Below, piece by piece: positions 8,754 to 17,767 of a stretch of DNA of 64,000 bases. Position 1 is the stretch's first letter; each line of letters begins with the position of its first letter. The notes under the pieces are model-generated. The model did no database searches and was not told where the DNA came from. It saw only the letters and a list, made by a program, of their open reading frames with translations. The position numbers were made by a program, and so were the translations under genes. Source of the DNA: Novosphingopyxis baekryungensis DSM 16222 (GTDB taxonomy: Bacteria; Pseudomonadota; Alphaproteobacteria; Sphingomonadales; Sphingomonadaceae); NCBI RefSeq assembly GCF_000420305.1, contig NZ_ATUR01000002.1, positions 682,001 through 746,000 of the forward strand, given 5' to 3'.

Positions 8754-11288
8754 ATGAACTGCAAGACCTATCTCGCCGCCAGCGTGGCGAGTTTTACCTT
8801 GGCCATTGCGCTTGGCGCACCGGCACACGCACAGTCCACCGGCTCTATCGAGTTCAACGACGATGATGCGATCATCGTGACGGGTGCGCGGGAGCAATCG
8901 GTCGGCGGTATCGAAATTCCCGATACGTCGAAAGCGAAGCAAGTTCTCGATTCGGAGATCATTCGTCGCCAGCGTCCTGGCCAGACGGTTAATGATATTC
9001 TGAACCTTGTTCCCGGTGTCAGCTTCCAGAACAACGATCCTTTCGGTTCGGGCGGCGGTTCGTTCACGATCCGTGGCTTCACGTCCGATCGTATTTCGCA
9101 GACACTCGACGGCCTCCCGCTCAACGATTCCGGCAACTACGCGATTTACACTAACCAGCAGGTCGATCCCGAGACTCTGGAAGAAGTGAACGTGAACCTC
9201 GGCGTGACTGACGTGGACAGCCCCACCGCTTCCGCGGTTGGTGGAACGATCAACCTGCGTACGCGTGTGCCAGGTGACGAGATTGGCGCAGTGGCCAGTG
9301 CTTCCTACGGCAACATTCTTGCAAACGGTTCGGGTGATCGCCCTTATATCCGCGCGTTCGGGATGTTCGATACTGGTGATCTCACCGGTTTTGGCACCAA
9401 GGCGTTCGTGTCCGCCAGCTGGACGTCTTATGACAACCCGTTCAACAATTATGGCAAGGTCGAAAAGCAGCAATATAATGGCCGCCTGTTCCAGGAAATC
9501 GGCAATGACGGCGATTTCGCATCGGTGTCTTTCTATTATAATGAAAACCGTAATAACTTTTTCGGTTCTTTCGAACTGCCGGATTTCCCGACTTCCAAAG
9601 AGGGTCGCTTTTACGACATCAATTATCCCTGCACGAACAGCACGTTCTCGCCAGGTACCTCGGTGCAATATAGCGACCGCGATGGCTGCGGTGCCGAATT
9701 CGATCGCCGCTATAACCCGTCCGATACCGGCAACATCCGTGGCGCGTCGCGTTTCACGCTGGGGGACGGCATTACGCTGACGGTTGATCCAAGCTATCAG
9801 TATGTCAAAGCTAATGGCGGTGGTCCCGAGGACCTTCGTGAAGGTTTCGCCAACATCAATGGCACACCCTACACAGGCTTCTATCGCGGCGGATATTATT
9901 ATGGCCGTGATCTTAACGGAGACGGCGATTTGCTCGATCGCGTTGCCGGCAATGACCCGAGCCACACCACGACTGATCGCTATGGCGTGATTTCATCGCT
10001 CGCTTACGAGATCAACCAGGATCATCGCGTCCGTATCGCGTATACGCTCGACCATGCCCGCCACAGGCAGACTGGTTCGACCGCGCTGCAGGCTGGCAAT
10101 GGGGAGCCGACCGAATTCTTCCCGATCGATGATCCCCTGTTGGACGTGAACGGGAATATCCTCCAGAAGCGTGATCGTCTGTCCTATGCCATTCTCAATC
10201 AGGTATCTGGAGAATATCGTGGGCGGTTCTTCGACGAGCGGCTGGTCACCACGCTGGGTGTTCGCGCACCTTTCTTCAAGCGTGAGCTGAACCAGTACTG
10301 CTTCACCACCTCGGCGAACGGTTTTATCGACTGCATCGGCAACCAGGATCCGACGGCTTATCTTGCCGCCAATCCGAATGCCGTTCCCCCGATTTCACGC
10401 GATTATACTTACAACAAGGTGTTGCCGAACGTAGGCCTGGTCTACAAATTCACGCCTGCTGCTTCGGTCTTCTTCAACTTTGCCCAAGGCCTGTCGGTCC
10501 CCGGCACGGATCCGCTCTACGCTTCGCTATTCTTTGACGAAAATGCCGGCAGCGCGCGTCCCGATCCGGAAACCACGGACAGCTTCGATCTCGGTGCTCG
10601 TTTCACGAGTGGCAAGATCCAGGCACAGGTGGCTGGTTTCTACACCAAATATCAAAATCGCCTCGCAACGGCTTTTGACCCGATCCTCGATCAGGTTATT
10701 TTCCGCAACCTGGGTGCGGTCGACAAATATGGTGTAGACGGCAGCATTGCCTTCCGTCCGAACAGAAACCTGCTGCTGTATGTTTTCGGTTCTTATCTGA
10801 AATCCGAGATCAAGCAGAACGTTCAGGGCGGGACCTGCGGTCTCGATGGTGACGGCGCGCCTACGAATGCGGCATTTGGCTGTTCGCTCGGCAATGTTGG
10901 TCAGCCGTTTTTCTACCAGACTGAAGGCAAGCGCGAGAGCGGCTCTCCCGACTTCTCGCTTGGCGGTCGCGCGCAGGTTACCTTTGGTGATCTGGAAATA
11001 GGCGGTCAGGTGAAATACACCGGTCAGCGCTTCGTCAATGACGAGAACGTGCCGATCGCTGGCTACGGTGCAACCGTTGATGGTTATACGCTGGTCGATC
11101 TGGATGTCCGTTACAATCTGGGTGATCTCGGATTTGGTCGTAGTGCTGCAATCCAGTTGAACCTCACTAACCTGTTCGACGAACTTTATGTCGGTGGCTT
11201 CGGCGGATCTCTGGATCGCACCCAATCCCCGTTCGTGCAGATTGGCCCGCCGCGCGCTGGCTCGGTTTCTCTGGTGATCGGTTACTGA
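8754..11288 (+). CDS. TonB-dependent outer-membrane receptor
   Basis: This 844-residue protein has a 27-residue signal peptide ending in AHAQ, then DDAIIVTGAREQ, which fits a TonB box. A plug domain follows (GQTVNDILNLVPGV, FTIRGF, DGLPLN) and then a long beta-barrel rich in aromatic residues, ending in ...VSLVIGY. Such receptors import siderophores, vitamins or glycans across the outer membrane with energy from TonB-ExbBD. Nothing adjacent reveals the ligand. The ATG at 8754 has AAAGGGG just upstream and begins the signal peptide; an earlier in-frame start would add 27 unlikely residues. The gene is flanked by terminators and is probably monocistronic. Its codon use is visibly more T-rich than the neighbours. 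Confidence 0.95.
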   Translation: MNCKTYLAASVASFTLAIALGAPAHAQSTGSIEFNDDDAIIVTGAREQSVGGIEIPDTSKAKQVLDSEIIRRQRPGQTVNDILNLVPGVSFQNNDPFGSGGGSFTIRGFTSDRISQTLDGLPLNDSGNYAIYTNQQVDPETLEEVNVNLGVTDVDSPTASAVGGTINLRTRVPGDEIGAVASASYGNILANGSGDRPYIRAFGMFDTGDLTGFGTKAFVSASWTSYDNPFNNYGKVEKQQYNGRLFQEIGNDGDFASVSFYYNENRNNFFGSFELPDFPTSKEGRFYDINYPCTNSTFSPGTSVQYSDRDGCGAEFDRRYNPSDTGNIRGASRFTLGDGITLTVDPSYQYVKANGGGPEDLREGFANINGTPYTGFYRGGYYYGRDLNGDGDLLDRVAGNDPSHTTTDRYGVISSLAYEINQDHRVRIAYTLDHARHRQTGSTALQAGNGEPTEFFPIDDPLLDVNGNILQKRDRLSYAILNQVSGEYRGRFFDERLVTTLGVRAPFFKRELNQYCFTTSANGFIDCIGNQDPTAYLAANPNAVPPISRDYTYNKVLPNVGLVYKFTPAASVFFNFAQGLSVPGTDPLYASLFFDENAGSARPDPETTDSFDLGARFTSGKIQAQVAGFYTKYQNRLATAFDPILDQVIFRNLGAVDKYGVDGSIAFRPNRNLLLYVFGSYLKSEIKQNVQGGTCGLDGDGAPTNAAFGCSLGNVGQPFFYQTEGKRESGSPDFSLGGRAQVTFGDLEIGGQVKYTGQRFVNDENVPIAGYGATVDGYTLVDLDVRYNLGDLGFGRSAAIQLNLTNLFDELYVGGFGGSLDRTQSPFVQIGPPRAGSVSLVIGY

Positions 11289-11317
11289 TCGACGGAACGA
11301 CTAGCGATAGAATTGAA

Positions 11318-11348
11318 GGCGCGGGAGGTGACTCCCGCGCCTTTTTTT
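11318..11348 (+). terminator. Rho-independent terminator of the TonB receptor gene
   Basis: A perfect 10-bp stem GGCGCGGGAG/CTCCCGCGCC with a GTGA loop is followed by seven T residues, about 30 nt after the receptor stop codon. Confidence 0.95.
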
Positions 11349-11389
11349 ATGGGCCCGCTAATGACAGAACTCACTGCGGGGTTTTGTCG

Positions 11390-12088
11390 TCATGTGTAGA
11401 TACACCCATCCAGACCGTCGCGCTTCACCACGCCGATGCGTTTGGCGATGCTGTTACCGTAGCGGCGGACGAAGCCGGTGGGGTTGACGACGGAGCGGCG
11501 CTTGGGGAGTGGCAGGGCGGCGGCGATGCGGGCGGCTTCGGTGGGCGTCAGGTCGGCGGCGGATTTGTTGAAATATCGCTGCGCGCCCGCTTCGGCGCCA
11601 TAGGTGCCGATGCCCGTCTCGGCGAGGTTGAGATAGACTTCCATGATCCGGTGCTTGCCCCAGATATTCTCGATCAGGAAGGTGAACCAGGCCTCCAGCC
11701 CCTTGCGAAAATAGCCGCCGCCCTGCCACAGAAAGGCGTTTTTGGCGGTTTGCTGGCTGATGGTGGAGCCGCCGCGAATGCGGCCGCCCTGCGCGTTGCG
11801 GCGCATGGCCTTTTCGATCGCCTCGGTATCGAACCCGTTATGGGTGCAGAATTTGCCGTCTTCCGCGCCGATTGCCGCGCGCACCAGATTGGGGGAGATG
11901 TTGGACAGCGGCTCCCAGTCCTTGGTGATGCTATGCTCGTCCATTGCCATGGTGATGGTGAAGGGCGGAGGTACGACGGCGTAGAGCAGCACCCACAGAA
12001 CAGACAGGGCGATGAAGGCGATGACCAGCTTGAACAGCCAGGTGAAGAGGCGGGCGATAGAGCATGTCTCCTGATGGCGGTCGCTCAA
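11390..12088 (-). CDS. mtgA: Monofunctional biosynthetic peptidoglycan glycosyltransferase
   Basis: MtgA polymerises lipid II into glycan strands in the periplasm while anchored in the inner membrane. The 232-residue product has one N-terminal membrane helix (about residues 18-40) and a GT51 domain without a penicillin-binding part. Family motifs are present: EDGKFCTHNGFD (catalytic Glu), RGGSTISQQTAKN and NIWGKHRIMEVYLN. The start at 12088 is a TTG codon. The nearest upstream ATG is blocked by a stop, so the exact start is uncertain, but the membrane helix requires initiation near here. Confidence 0.93.
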   Translation of the reverse strand: MSDRHQETCSIARLFTWLFKLVIAFIALSVLWVLLYAVVPPPFTITMAMDEHSITKDWEPLSNISPNLVRAAIGAEDGKFCTHNGFDTEAIEKAMRRNAQGGRIRGGSTISQQTAKNAFLWQGGGYFRKGLEAWFTFLIENIWGKHRIMEVYLNLAETGIGTYGAEAGAQRYFNKSAADLTPTEAARIAAALPLPKRRSVVNPTGFVRRYGNSIAKRIGVVKRDGLDGCIYT

Positions 12089-12152
12089 GGCATATTCGCC
12101 CGGCGATGCGGTTGATCAGGAAAGGATGGCGGGTCCGTCTGCGAAACCCAAG

Positions 12153-12184
12153 AAAAAACCGGCCCGCCACGGGGGCAGGCCGGT
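12153..12184 (-). terminator. Rho-independent terminator of rpoH
   Basis: Read on the minus strand, ACCGGCC and GGCCGGT pair across a GC-rich loop and are followed by six T residues. It lies about 25 nt downstream of the rpoH stop. Confidence 0.85.
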
Positions 12185-12207
12185 CATATGTTCGGCAGTG
12201 GGTATAA

Positions 12208-13113
12208 TCAGGCGGCGGCGGGGATCAGGCGCTTTTCGCCCGCGATCCGCAGCATGGCCTTCTGCACCTTTTCAAATGCGCGCACTTCGATCTGGCGGAC
12301 CCGTTCGCGGCTGACACTATAGACCTGGCTAAGCTGTTCCAGCGTCTGCGGGCTCTCCGTCAGGCGGCGCTCGGTCAGAATATGCTTCTCCCGATCGTTC
12401 AGGCCGTCCATCGCCTCGAGCAGCATGTCATGGCGCACATCGGCTTCCTGCGCATCGGCCACGACCTTGTCCTGCAAGGGCTGCTCGTCGGTCAACCAGT
12501 CCTGCCACTGACCATCGCCATCCTCGCGCATCGGCACGTTGAGCGAGGCATCCCCGCCCATCGACATGCGGCGGTTCATGGAGTGAACCTCGTCCTCGGT
12601 CACGCCGAGATCGGTGGCGATCTTGTTGACGTCTTCGGGGCGCAGATCGCCATCCTCGAACGCCTGCAACTGGTTTTTCATCCGGCGCAGGTTGAAGAAC
12701 AGCTTCTTCTGCGCGGCGGTGGTGCCGATCTTTACAAGGCTCCAGGAGCGCAGGATATATTCCTGGATCGAGGCGCGGATCCACCACATCGCATAGGTGG
12801 CGAGGCGGAAGCCGCGTTCGGCATCGAATTTCTTCACGCCCTGCATGAGGCCAATATTGCCTTCGCTGATCAGCTCGCTGACCGGCAGGCCATAGCCGCG
12901 ATAGCCCATCGCGATCTTCGCCACGAGGCGCAGATGCGAGGTGACGAGCTGCGCTGCCGCGTCGCTGTCCTGATGCTCGGCATAGCGGCGCGCGAGCATA
13001 TATTCCTGCTCGGGCTTCAAAATCGGGAATTTGCGGATTTCGCTCAGATAACGATTGAGGCTGTTTTCCCCCCCAAGGGCAGGGACGACCGCTTTTTTCG
13101 TGCTGGTAGCCAT
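12208..13113 (-). CDS. rpoH: RNA polymerase heat-shock sigma factor (sigma-32)
   Basis: RpoH directs RNA polymerase to heat-shock promoters. The 301-residue protein carries sigma-70 regions 1.2 to 4.2: region 2 around SELISEGNIGLMQGVKKFD and ATYAMWWIRASI, and region 4 with the helix-turn-helix around LEQLSQVYSVSRERVRQIE. The RpoH box QKKLFFNLRR (residues 135-144), specific to this sigma class, distinguishes it from other group 2-3 sigma factors. Length is normal. It is separated from the rluD-type gene by about 75 nt, enough for its own promoter, and ends at an intrinsic terminator. Many alphaproteobacteria carry more than one rpoH; only one is seen here. Confidence 0.96.
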   Translation of the reverse strand: MATSTKKAVVPALGGENSLNRYLSEIRKFPILKPEQEYMLARRYAEHQDSDAAAQLVTSHLRLVAKIAMGYRGYGLPVSELISEGNIGLMQGVKKFDAERGFRLATYAMWWIRASIQEYILRSWSLVKIGTTAAQKKLFFNLRRMKNQLQAFEDGDLRPEDVNKIATDLGVTEDEVHSMNRRMSMGGDASLNVPMREDGDGQWQDWLTDEQPLQDKVVADAQEADVRHDMLLEAMDGLNDREKHILTERRLTESPQTLEQLSQVYSVSRERVRQIEVRAFEKVQKAMLRIAGEKRLIPAAA

Positions 13114-13188
13114 GATAATCTTCCTTCAGATGGTCGCCCAACGGCCTCATCAAGCACCGTAGAACAGACCGGTTTCGCTTTCCTGTAT

Positions 13189-14115
13189 CTATACGCAAAG
13201 CGCCCTTAACAGTTCCTGCATATCGGCAGGAATCGGGCTCTCAAACCGCAGCTTTTCCGCAGTCAAGGGATGGATAAAACCAAGTACCGCGGCGTGCAAG
13301 GCCTGGCGGGGGAAGGCCTTCCTCTCGGCGGCCATGTTTTTCTTGGGGGTTCGTCCGTAAAGCGGATCGCCGATCAACGGGTGGCCGAGATGCGCCATAT
13401 GCACGCGCACCTGATGGGTCCGCCCGGTTTCCAGCGTGCAATCGACCAGCGCGGCCTGCTTCAGCGCCTGCCGCGTCGCATAATGGGTTATGGCATGCTT
13501 GCCCTTGCCCTCGGCAACCACCGCCATCTTCTTGCGATGGTTGGGCGCGCGGCCCACCGCAGCGTCCACTGTTCCGGCCAGCGGCATGGGCACGCCGTCC
13601 ACGATCGCCAGATAATGCCGATCGATGTCGTGTGCCTTGAACAAGGCGGCCAGCCCGCGATGCGCCAGATCGGACTTGGCGGCGACCATCAGGCCGGAGG
13701 TATCCTTGTCGATCCGGTGCACGATTCCCGGACGGCGTTCTCCACCGATGCCCGAAAGTGAGCCGGCGCAGTGGTGCAGCAGCGCGTTGACCAGCGTGCC
13801 GCTTGGGTGGCCGGGGGCCGGGTGAACCACCAGCCCGGCGGGCTTGTCGATCACGATGAGATGCGCGTCTTCGAAGACCACGGTGAGCGGGATGTCCTGC
13901 GGCACCAGATCGGTGGTAACGGGCGGGGGCAGGTCCAGCGAAAAGGCCTGGCCTTCGAACTTCCTGCTGGAGCCGGCGGTGATCGTGCGGCCATCGATCT
14001 GCAGACGCCCTTCGGCGATCAGCGCCTTCACCCGCTCGCGCGACAGATCGTCCGCCGCGTCGGCGATCGCCGCATCCAGCCTGCCGGGGGGGACGGTTCC
14101 TTCGATCCTGTTCAT
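13189..14115 (-). CDS. rluD: RluD-family 23S rRNA pseudouridine synthase
   Basis: This RluA/RluD-family enzyme isomerises uridines in 23S rRNA. The 308-residue product has an N-terminal S4-like RNA-binding domain (about residues 1-60) and the catalytic domain with GIVHRIDKDTSGL, whose Asp is the nucleophile, plus DKPAGLVVHPAPGH and the C-terminal ETGRTHQVRVHM motif. The start is set at 14115 (MNRIEG...), where the family N-terminus begins. An ATG at 14127 would add four residues and longer alternatives run into the divergent gene. No strong ribosome binding site is visible for either. The RluD name is by family resemblance; RluC-type specificity is possible. Confidence 0.9.
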   Translation of the reverse strand: MNRIEGTVPPGRLDAAIADAADDLSRERVKALIAEGRLQIDGRTITAGSSRKFEGQAFSLDLPPPVTTDLVPQDIPLTVVFEDAHLIVIDKPAGLVVHPAPGHPSGTLVNALLHHCAGSLSGIGGERRPGIVHRIDKDTSGLMVAAKSDLAHRGLAALFKAHDIDRHYLAIVDGVPMPLAGTVDAAVGRAPNHRKKMAVVAEGKGKHAITHYATRQALKQAALVDCTLETGRTHQVRVHMAHLGHPLIGDPLYGRTPKKNMAAERKAFPRQALHAAVLGFIHPLTAEKLRFESPIPADMQELLRALCV

Positions 14116-14146
14116 CACGCGGTGCATGTTGCACAAGGGACAGGCT

Positions 14147-14551
14147 ATGACCATTCGGATCGCACACCAGACCGCCGCGATGATGCGCGCGCATGCCGAT
14201 CGGGCCGCTCCGCTGGAATGTTGCGGGCTGTTGCTGGGGCAGGGGGACAGGATCGAAGCGGTGCGCGCGGCAGACAATGTCGCGGCGCAGCCGGAACGGC
14301 ATTTCGAGATCGATCCCGCCGCGCTGATCGGTGCCGAACGGGCCGCGCGGCAGGGGCATGGCCTGGCCGTGATCGGCTATTATCATTCGCACCCCAATGG
14401 CCGTGCCGCCCCGTCGCCGACCGATCTGGCCATGGCAGCGCCGGACGGGCGAATCTGGCTGATCCTTGCGCAGGGCGCGATCGCTGCTTTTCGCGCGCCG
14501 GAGAGGGCGGGCGACACATTTCGTCGCTGCGGACTGCAGATCGATCCGTGA
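14147..14551 (+). CDS. JAMM/MPN-domain (Mov34-type) metallopeptidase
   Basis: This 134-residue protein is a minimal bacterial JAMM metallopeptidase. It has the distal glutamate E24 (PLECCGLLLG), the zinc ligands H80 and H82 in YYHSHPNG and the acidic ligand D93, giving the exact HxHx10D spacing of active enzymes. Relatives cleave C-terminal peptides from ubiquitin-like or sulfur-carrier proteins; the target here is unknown. The ATG at 14147 has AAGGGA upstream. It is divergent from the pseudouridine synthase gene with only about 30 nt between start codons, so the two promoters must overlap. No ThiS/MoaD-like gene is adjacent. Confidence 0.85.
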   Translation: MTIRIAHQTAAMMRAHADRAAPLECCGLLLGQGDRIEAVRAADNVAAQPERHFEIDPAALIGAERAARQGHGLAVIGYYHSHPNGRAAPSPTDLAMAAPDGRIWLILAQGAIAAFRAPERAGDTFRRCGLQIDP

Positions 14552-14620
14552 GGCCTTGCGCCGCACGCATGTGCGGGCCATGTCCGGCGCGCACCATTTA
14601 CCGCTTAATGCTGGAACATC

Positions 14621-15268
14621 ATGCCTGAAATGTCCGACGACCAAGTCGATCTCGCCGCCCTTCTATGCTCGCGCCTCTGCCACGATCTGTTGAGCCCTGT
14701 CGGCGCGATGAACAACGGGCTGGAGCTGCTGGCGGACGAAACTGACCCCGCCATGCGCGCGCGTTGCATCGATCTGCTGAACGAAAGTGCCGCGGCGGCG
14801 GCGAACAAGCTGAAATTCTTCCGGCTGGCCTTTGGCGCAGCGGGTGGCTTCGGCCCGACGGTGGACCCCACCGATGCCCGCGCGGTGGCGCAGGGTCTGG
14901 TGGAGGATGCGCGCACCAAGCTGGTATGGGATGTGCCCGAAGGGCCTTTGCCCAAGGCGGCGGTCAAGATCCTGCTCAACATGGTGCTGATTGCGCGCGA
15001 AGCCCTGGTGCGGGGCGGCACGTTGGCCGTGGGCGCGGAAAGCCGGGACGGGGAGACCGAAATCGTGGTGCGGGCCGAGGGGCCCAAACTGGTGCTCGAT
15101 GCACAGGTGCGCGCCGCGCTGGAAGGCGGGCTCGACCCGGCGCAGATCGATTCGCGCACGGCGGCGGCCCATATGGTGCAGACGCTCGCCCAGCGCGGCG
15201 GCGGCATGGTGCAGATTGCCGGCGGGTCGAACGAGCCGCTGCTGATGGGCGCGCTCATCAAGTCCTGA
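14621..15268 (+). CDS. chpT: Histidine phosphotransferase ChpT
   Basis: ChpT passes phosphate from the hybrid kinase CckA to the cell-cycle regulators CtrA and CpdR in alphaproteobacteria. The 215-residue protein has the dimerising helical hairpin with the phospho-accepting H21 in SRLCHDLLSPVGAMNN, then a degenerate ATPase-like domain (about residues 75-215) lacking nucleotide-binding boxes, as expected for ChpT. The start ATG at 14621 follows a weak GGA; an ATG 9 nt later is also possible. It lies directly upstream of the chemotaxis operon. Confidence 0.92.
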   Translation: MPEMSDDQVDLAALLCSRLCHDLLSPVGAMNNGLELLADETDPAMRARCIDLLNESAAAAANKLKFFRLAFGAAGGFGPTVDPTDARAVAQGLVEDARTKLVWDVPEGPLPKAAVKILLNMVLIAREALVRGGTLAVGAESRDGETEIVVRAEGPKLVLDAQVRAALEGGLDPAQIDSRTAAAHMVQTLAQRGGGMVQIAGGSNEPLLMGALIKS

Positions 15269-15379
15269 GCGGGCGGGCATGGCCGCGCCCGGATGTGGCG
15301 GCTGGCTGCGGCACATCAGGGAAAGCGATTTCTTAACCATATGCGCTTTAGGACTGTCCGGAAACTACCGGGCGGAACG

Positions 15380-17767
15380 ATGGACGATCTTCTTGACGAT
15401 TTTATCGCGGAAACACGCGAGACGCTGCAAAGCATAGAAGGTGCCGTGATCGCCTGGGAGCGTGCGCCCGACGACCGGGAGACGCTCGACAGCATTTTCC
15501 GCTTCGTCCACACTGTCAAGGGCAGCTGCGGCTTTCTCGATCTTCCGCGCCTCACGACGCTCAGCCATGCCGCCGAAAACGCCCTGGATGCGGTTCGGCA
15601 GAACGAGCTGGTCGCCTCCCAGGCGCTGGTCACCGCAGTGCTGGCGATCATCGACCGGATTGCGGCGGTTACCAATGCGCTCGACACGCAGGACGCCATA
15701 TTCGACGACGATCATCTGCTGATCCAGCGGCTGGCCGACGTCTGTTCCGGCGCGGCGATGATTCCGGTGCCGGCGCCCGAAGTCGAGCCGCCTCGCGAAC
15801 GGCGCGATCCCCAGCGCGCGGCGCTGCAGCGCAATCGCTCGGCCAGGCTGTCGCTCGATCTGCTCGACAATCTGATGAGCGGCATTTCCGACATGGTGCT
15901 GGCCCGCAATGAAATGGCCCGGCGGCTGCGCGAGGACGATGTCAGCATCGAGGTCGACCAGCTGTTTTCGCGGCTGTCCTCCAGCATTGCGCAGATGCGC
16001 GATTCGATCGGGCTCGTCCGCCTGCAGCCCATCGACCGGCTGTTCGTCAGCTTTCCCCGGCTGGTGCGCGATACCGCGCTGGACCTGAAGAAGGATATTC
16101 TGCTGAAGGTCGAGGGCGGCGATGTCGAGATCGACCGGGAAATGGTCGACGTCATCCGCGATCCGATCATGCATATCCTGCGCAACAGCGTGGATCATGG
16201 CATCGAAACGCCCGAGGTGCGCCGCGCGTCCGGAAAAGCCGCGCAGGCGGTCATCCACCTGTCCGCACAGCAGGCCGGCAATCAGATCGTGATCGAAGTG
16301 GCCGACGATGGCCGCGGGCTCGATACCGAGCGGATCTGCGCCAAGGCGATTGCCAAGGGCATCATCGGGTCCGAGCAGGCCGCCACGATGAGCCAGCGCG
16401 ACATGGCCGAGCTGATTTTCGAGCCGGGCTTCTCGACCTCCGAGGCGGTGACCGATCTGTCCGGGCGGGGCGTGGGCATGGATGTCGTACGCCACGCGAT
16501 CGACCAGATGGGCGGCACGATTGAACTGCGCAACAATCCCGGCCATGGGCTCACCATCGTGATGCGCCTGCCTTTGACGCTCAGCATCATGCCAGGCCTC
16601 ACCCTGCGGTGCGGCAACACCCTGTTCGCCATCCCGCGCAGCACGGTGACCGAAATCCTGTCGCTGAAAGGCGGGCAGGTGCGGATCGATCGGGCGGGCG
16701 GCAAGCAAGTGGCGTCGATCCGCGGCGCACGCATGGCCTGCGTTTCTCTCGCCGGCGTGCTCGGGGTCGACAGCGACGGTCCCGGTACGGTGATCGTCGT
16801 ATCGATTTCGGGCGGGCGCCGTTATGCGCTGGCGGTCGATGCGGTGGTGGATCATGAAGAACTGGTGGTCAAACCGGCACCGCCGCTGCTGATGGCCTCC
16901 GGCCTCTATGCCGGCATTTCGCTGCCCGACAACGGGCGGCCGATCATGCTGCTGGATGCATCGGGCATTGCCGAGGCGGGCAAGGTTTCCGACCAGATCG
17001 ACATGGCGGCGCCCAAGACAGCCGATGCGACGCATCACAAGGCCAAACGCGCGCTCATGTTCCTGTCGATGACGGGAGAGCGCAAGGCGGTGCGCCTGTC
17101 CGTGCTCGATCGGATGAAGGAGGTTCCGGCCAGCACCGTGCGGCATCGCGGCGGCGCGCTGCGATTTGCCCATGAAGGCCGGCATGGCGTCGTCCTGGGG
17201 TGCGAAGGCGAGCCGCAGGGAGAGAATGTCAAACTGCTCCGCCTGATGAGCGGCGAGAACGGCGTGCTCATGATGGTCCAGGAAATCCTCGATATTATCG
17301 ACCTGGAAGTCGTGCGACCGGCAATCGGCACCCCCATGGTCGAGGCGGTGATCGAGCATGAAGGCGAACAGATCGAACTGATCGATGCGCATGCCTGTCT
17401 GGCGGAAGGTGCGCGTCTGCAGGGCAGTGACCTGGGGCAGGCGGGCGGAGCACTCTGTTATCTGGAGGCCGATCAGCAGGGCTGGATGGGCAATGTGTTG
17501 AAACCGCTGCTGGAGGCGGCGGGATACCGGGTGACGCATGATCCGGAGCAGCGCGCGGCGGCCTGGGCCGAATTGCTGAGCGAGGACGGCGGCAACGGCG
17601 CAGCGATCGATCCATCGCGCACCATCCTGCTGCACGATCGTCCGGGCCAGTCGGCAGACCGCAGCATCTATCGCTATGACCGCGCAGCCATCCTGCGCGC
17701 GCTGGCCGACAAGGCCGAGCCTGGCGGCATCGCGCCCGACGGCATCCGACAGGAGTATGTCGCGTGA
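15380..17767 (+). CDS. cheA: Chemotaxis histidine kinase CheA with two CheW-like domains and a degenerate receiver-like tail
   Basis: CheA is the kinase of the chemoreceptor array and phosphorylates CheY and CheB. Domains in this 795-residue protein are: HPt (1-110, phospho-acceptor H44 in RFVHTVKGS), linker, dimerisation helices (about 155-215), the ATPase domain with N269 (ILRNSVDHG), DDGRG (309-313), GRGVGMDVV and GHGL, then a CheW-like domain (about 403-535). A second, more diverged CheW-like module (about 555-675) and a ~100-residue tail (690-790) resembling a receiver without the aspartate cluster follow. No obvious P2 domain separates HPt and dimerisation regions. The ATG at 15380 starts the HPt and has GGGCGG upstream. 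Its stop overlaps the cheW start. Confidence 0.93.
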   Translation: MDDLLDDFIAETRETLQSIEGAVIAWERAPDDRETLDSIFRFVHTVKGSCGFLDLPRLTTLSHAAENALDAVRQNELVASQALVTAVLAIIDRIAAVTNALDTQDAIFDDDHLLIQRLADVCSGAAMIPVPAPEVEPPRERRDPQRAALQRNRSARLSLDLLDNLMSGISDMVLARNEMARRLREDDVSIEVDQLFSRLSSSIAQMRDSIGLVRLQPIDRLFVSFPRLVRDTALDLKKDILLKVEGGDVEIDREMVDVIRDPIMHILRNSVDHGIETPEVRRASGKAAQAVIHLSAQQAGNQIVIEVADDGRGLDTERICAKAIAKGIIGSEQAATMSQRDMAELIFEPGFSTSEAVTDLSGRGVGMDVVRHAIDQMGGTIELRNNPGHGLTIVMRLPLTLSIMPGLTLRCGNTLFAIPRSTVTEILSLKGGQVRIDRAGGKQVASIRGARMACVSLAGVLGVDSDGPGTVIVVSISGGRRYALAVDAVVDHEELVVKPAPPLLMASGLYAGISLPDNGRPIMLLDASGIAEAGKVSDQIDMAAPKTADATHHKAKRALMFLSMTGERKAVRLSVLDRMKEVPASTVRHRGGALRFAHEGRHGVVLGCEGEPQGENVKLLRLMSGENGVLMMVQEILDIIDLEVVRPAIGTPMVEAVIEHEGEQIELIDAHACLAEGARLQGSDLGQAGGALCYLEADQQGWMGNVLKPLLEAAGYRVTHDPEQRAAAWAELLSEDGGNGAAIDPSRTILLHDRPGQSADRSIYRYDRAAILRALADKAEPGGIAPDGIRQEYVA

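Noticed and set aside
13270-13761. Plus-strand frames inside the rluD-type gene
   Set aside because: They overlap the pseudouridine synthase in antisense and show no domain.
15365-17635. A 756-codon open frame on the minus strand opposite cheA
   Set aside because: It lies entirely over a well-supported CheA gene, has extreme His/Gln/Asp/Arg content and no recognisable domain. Long antisense frames are expected in GC-rich genes.
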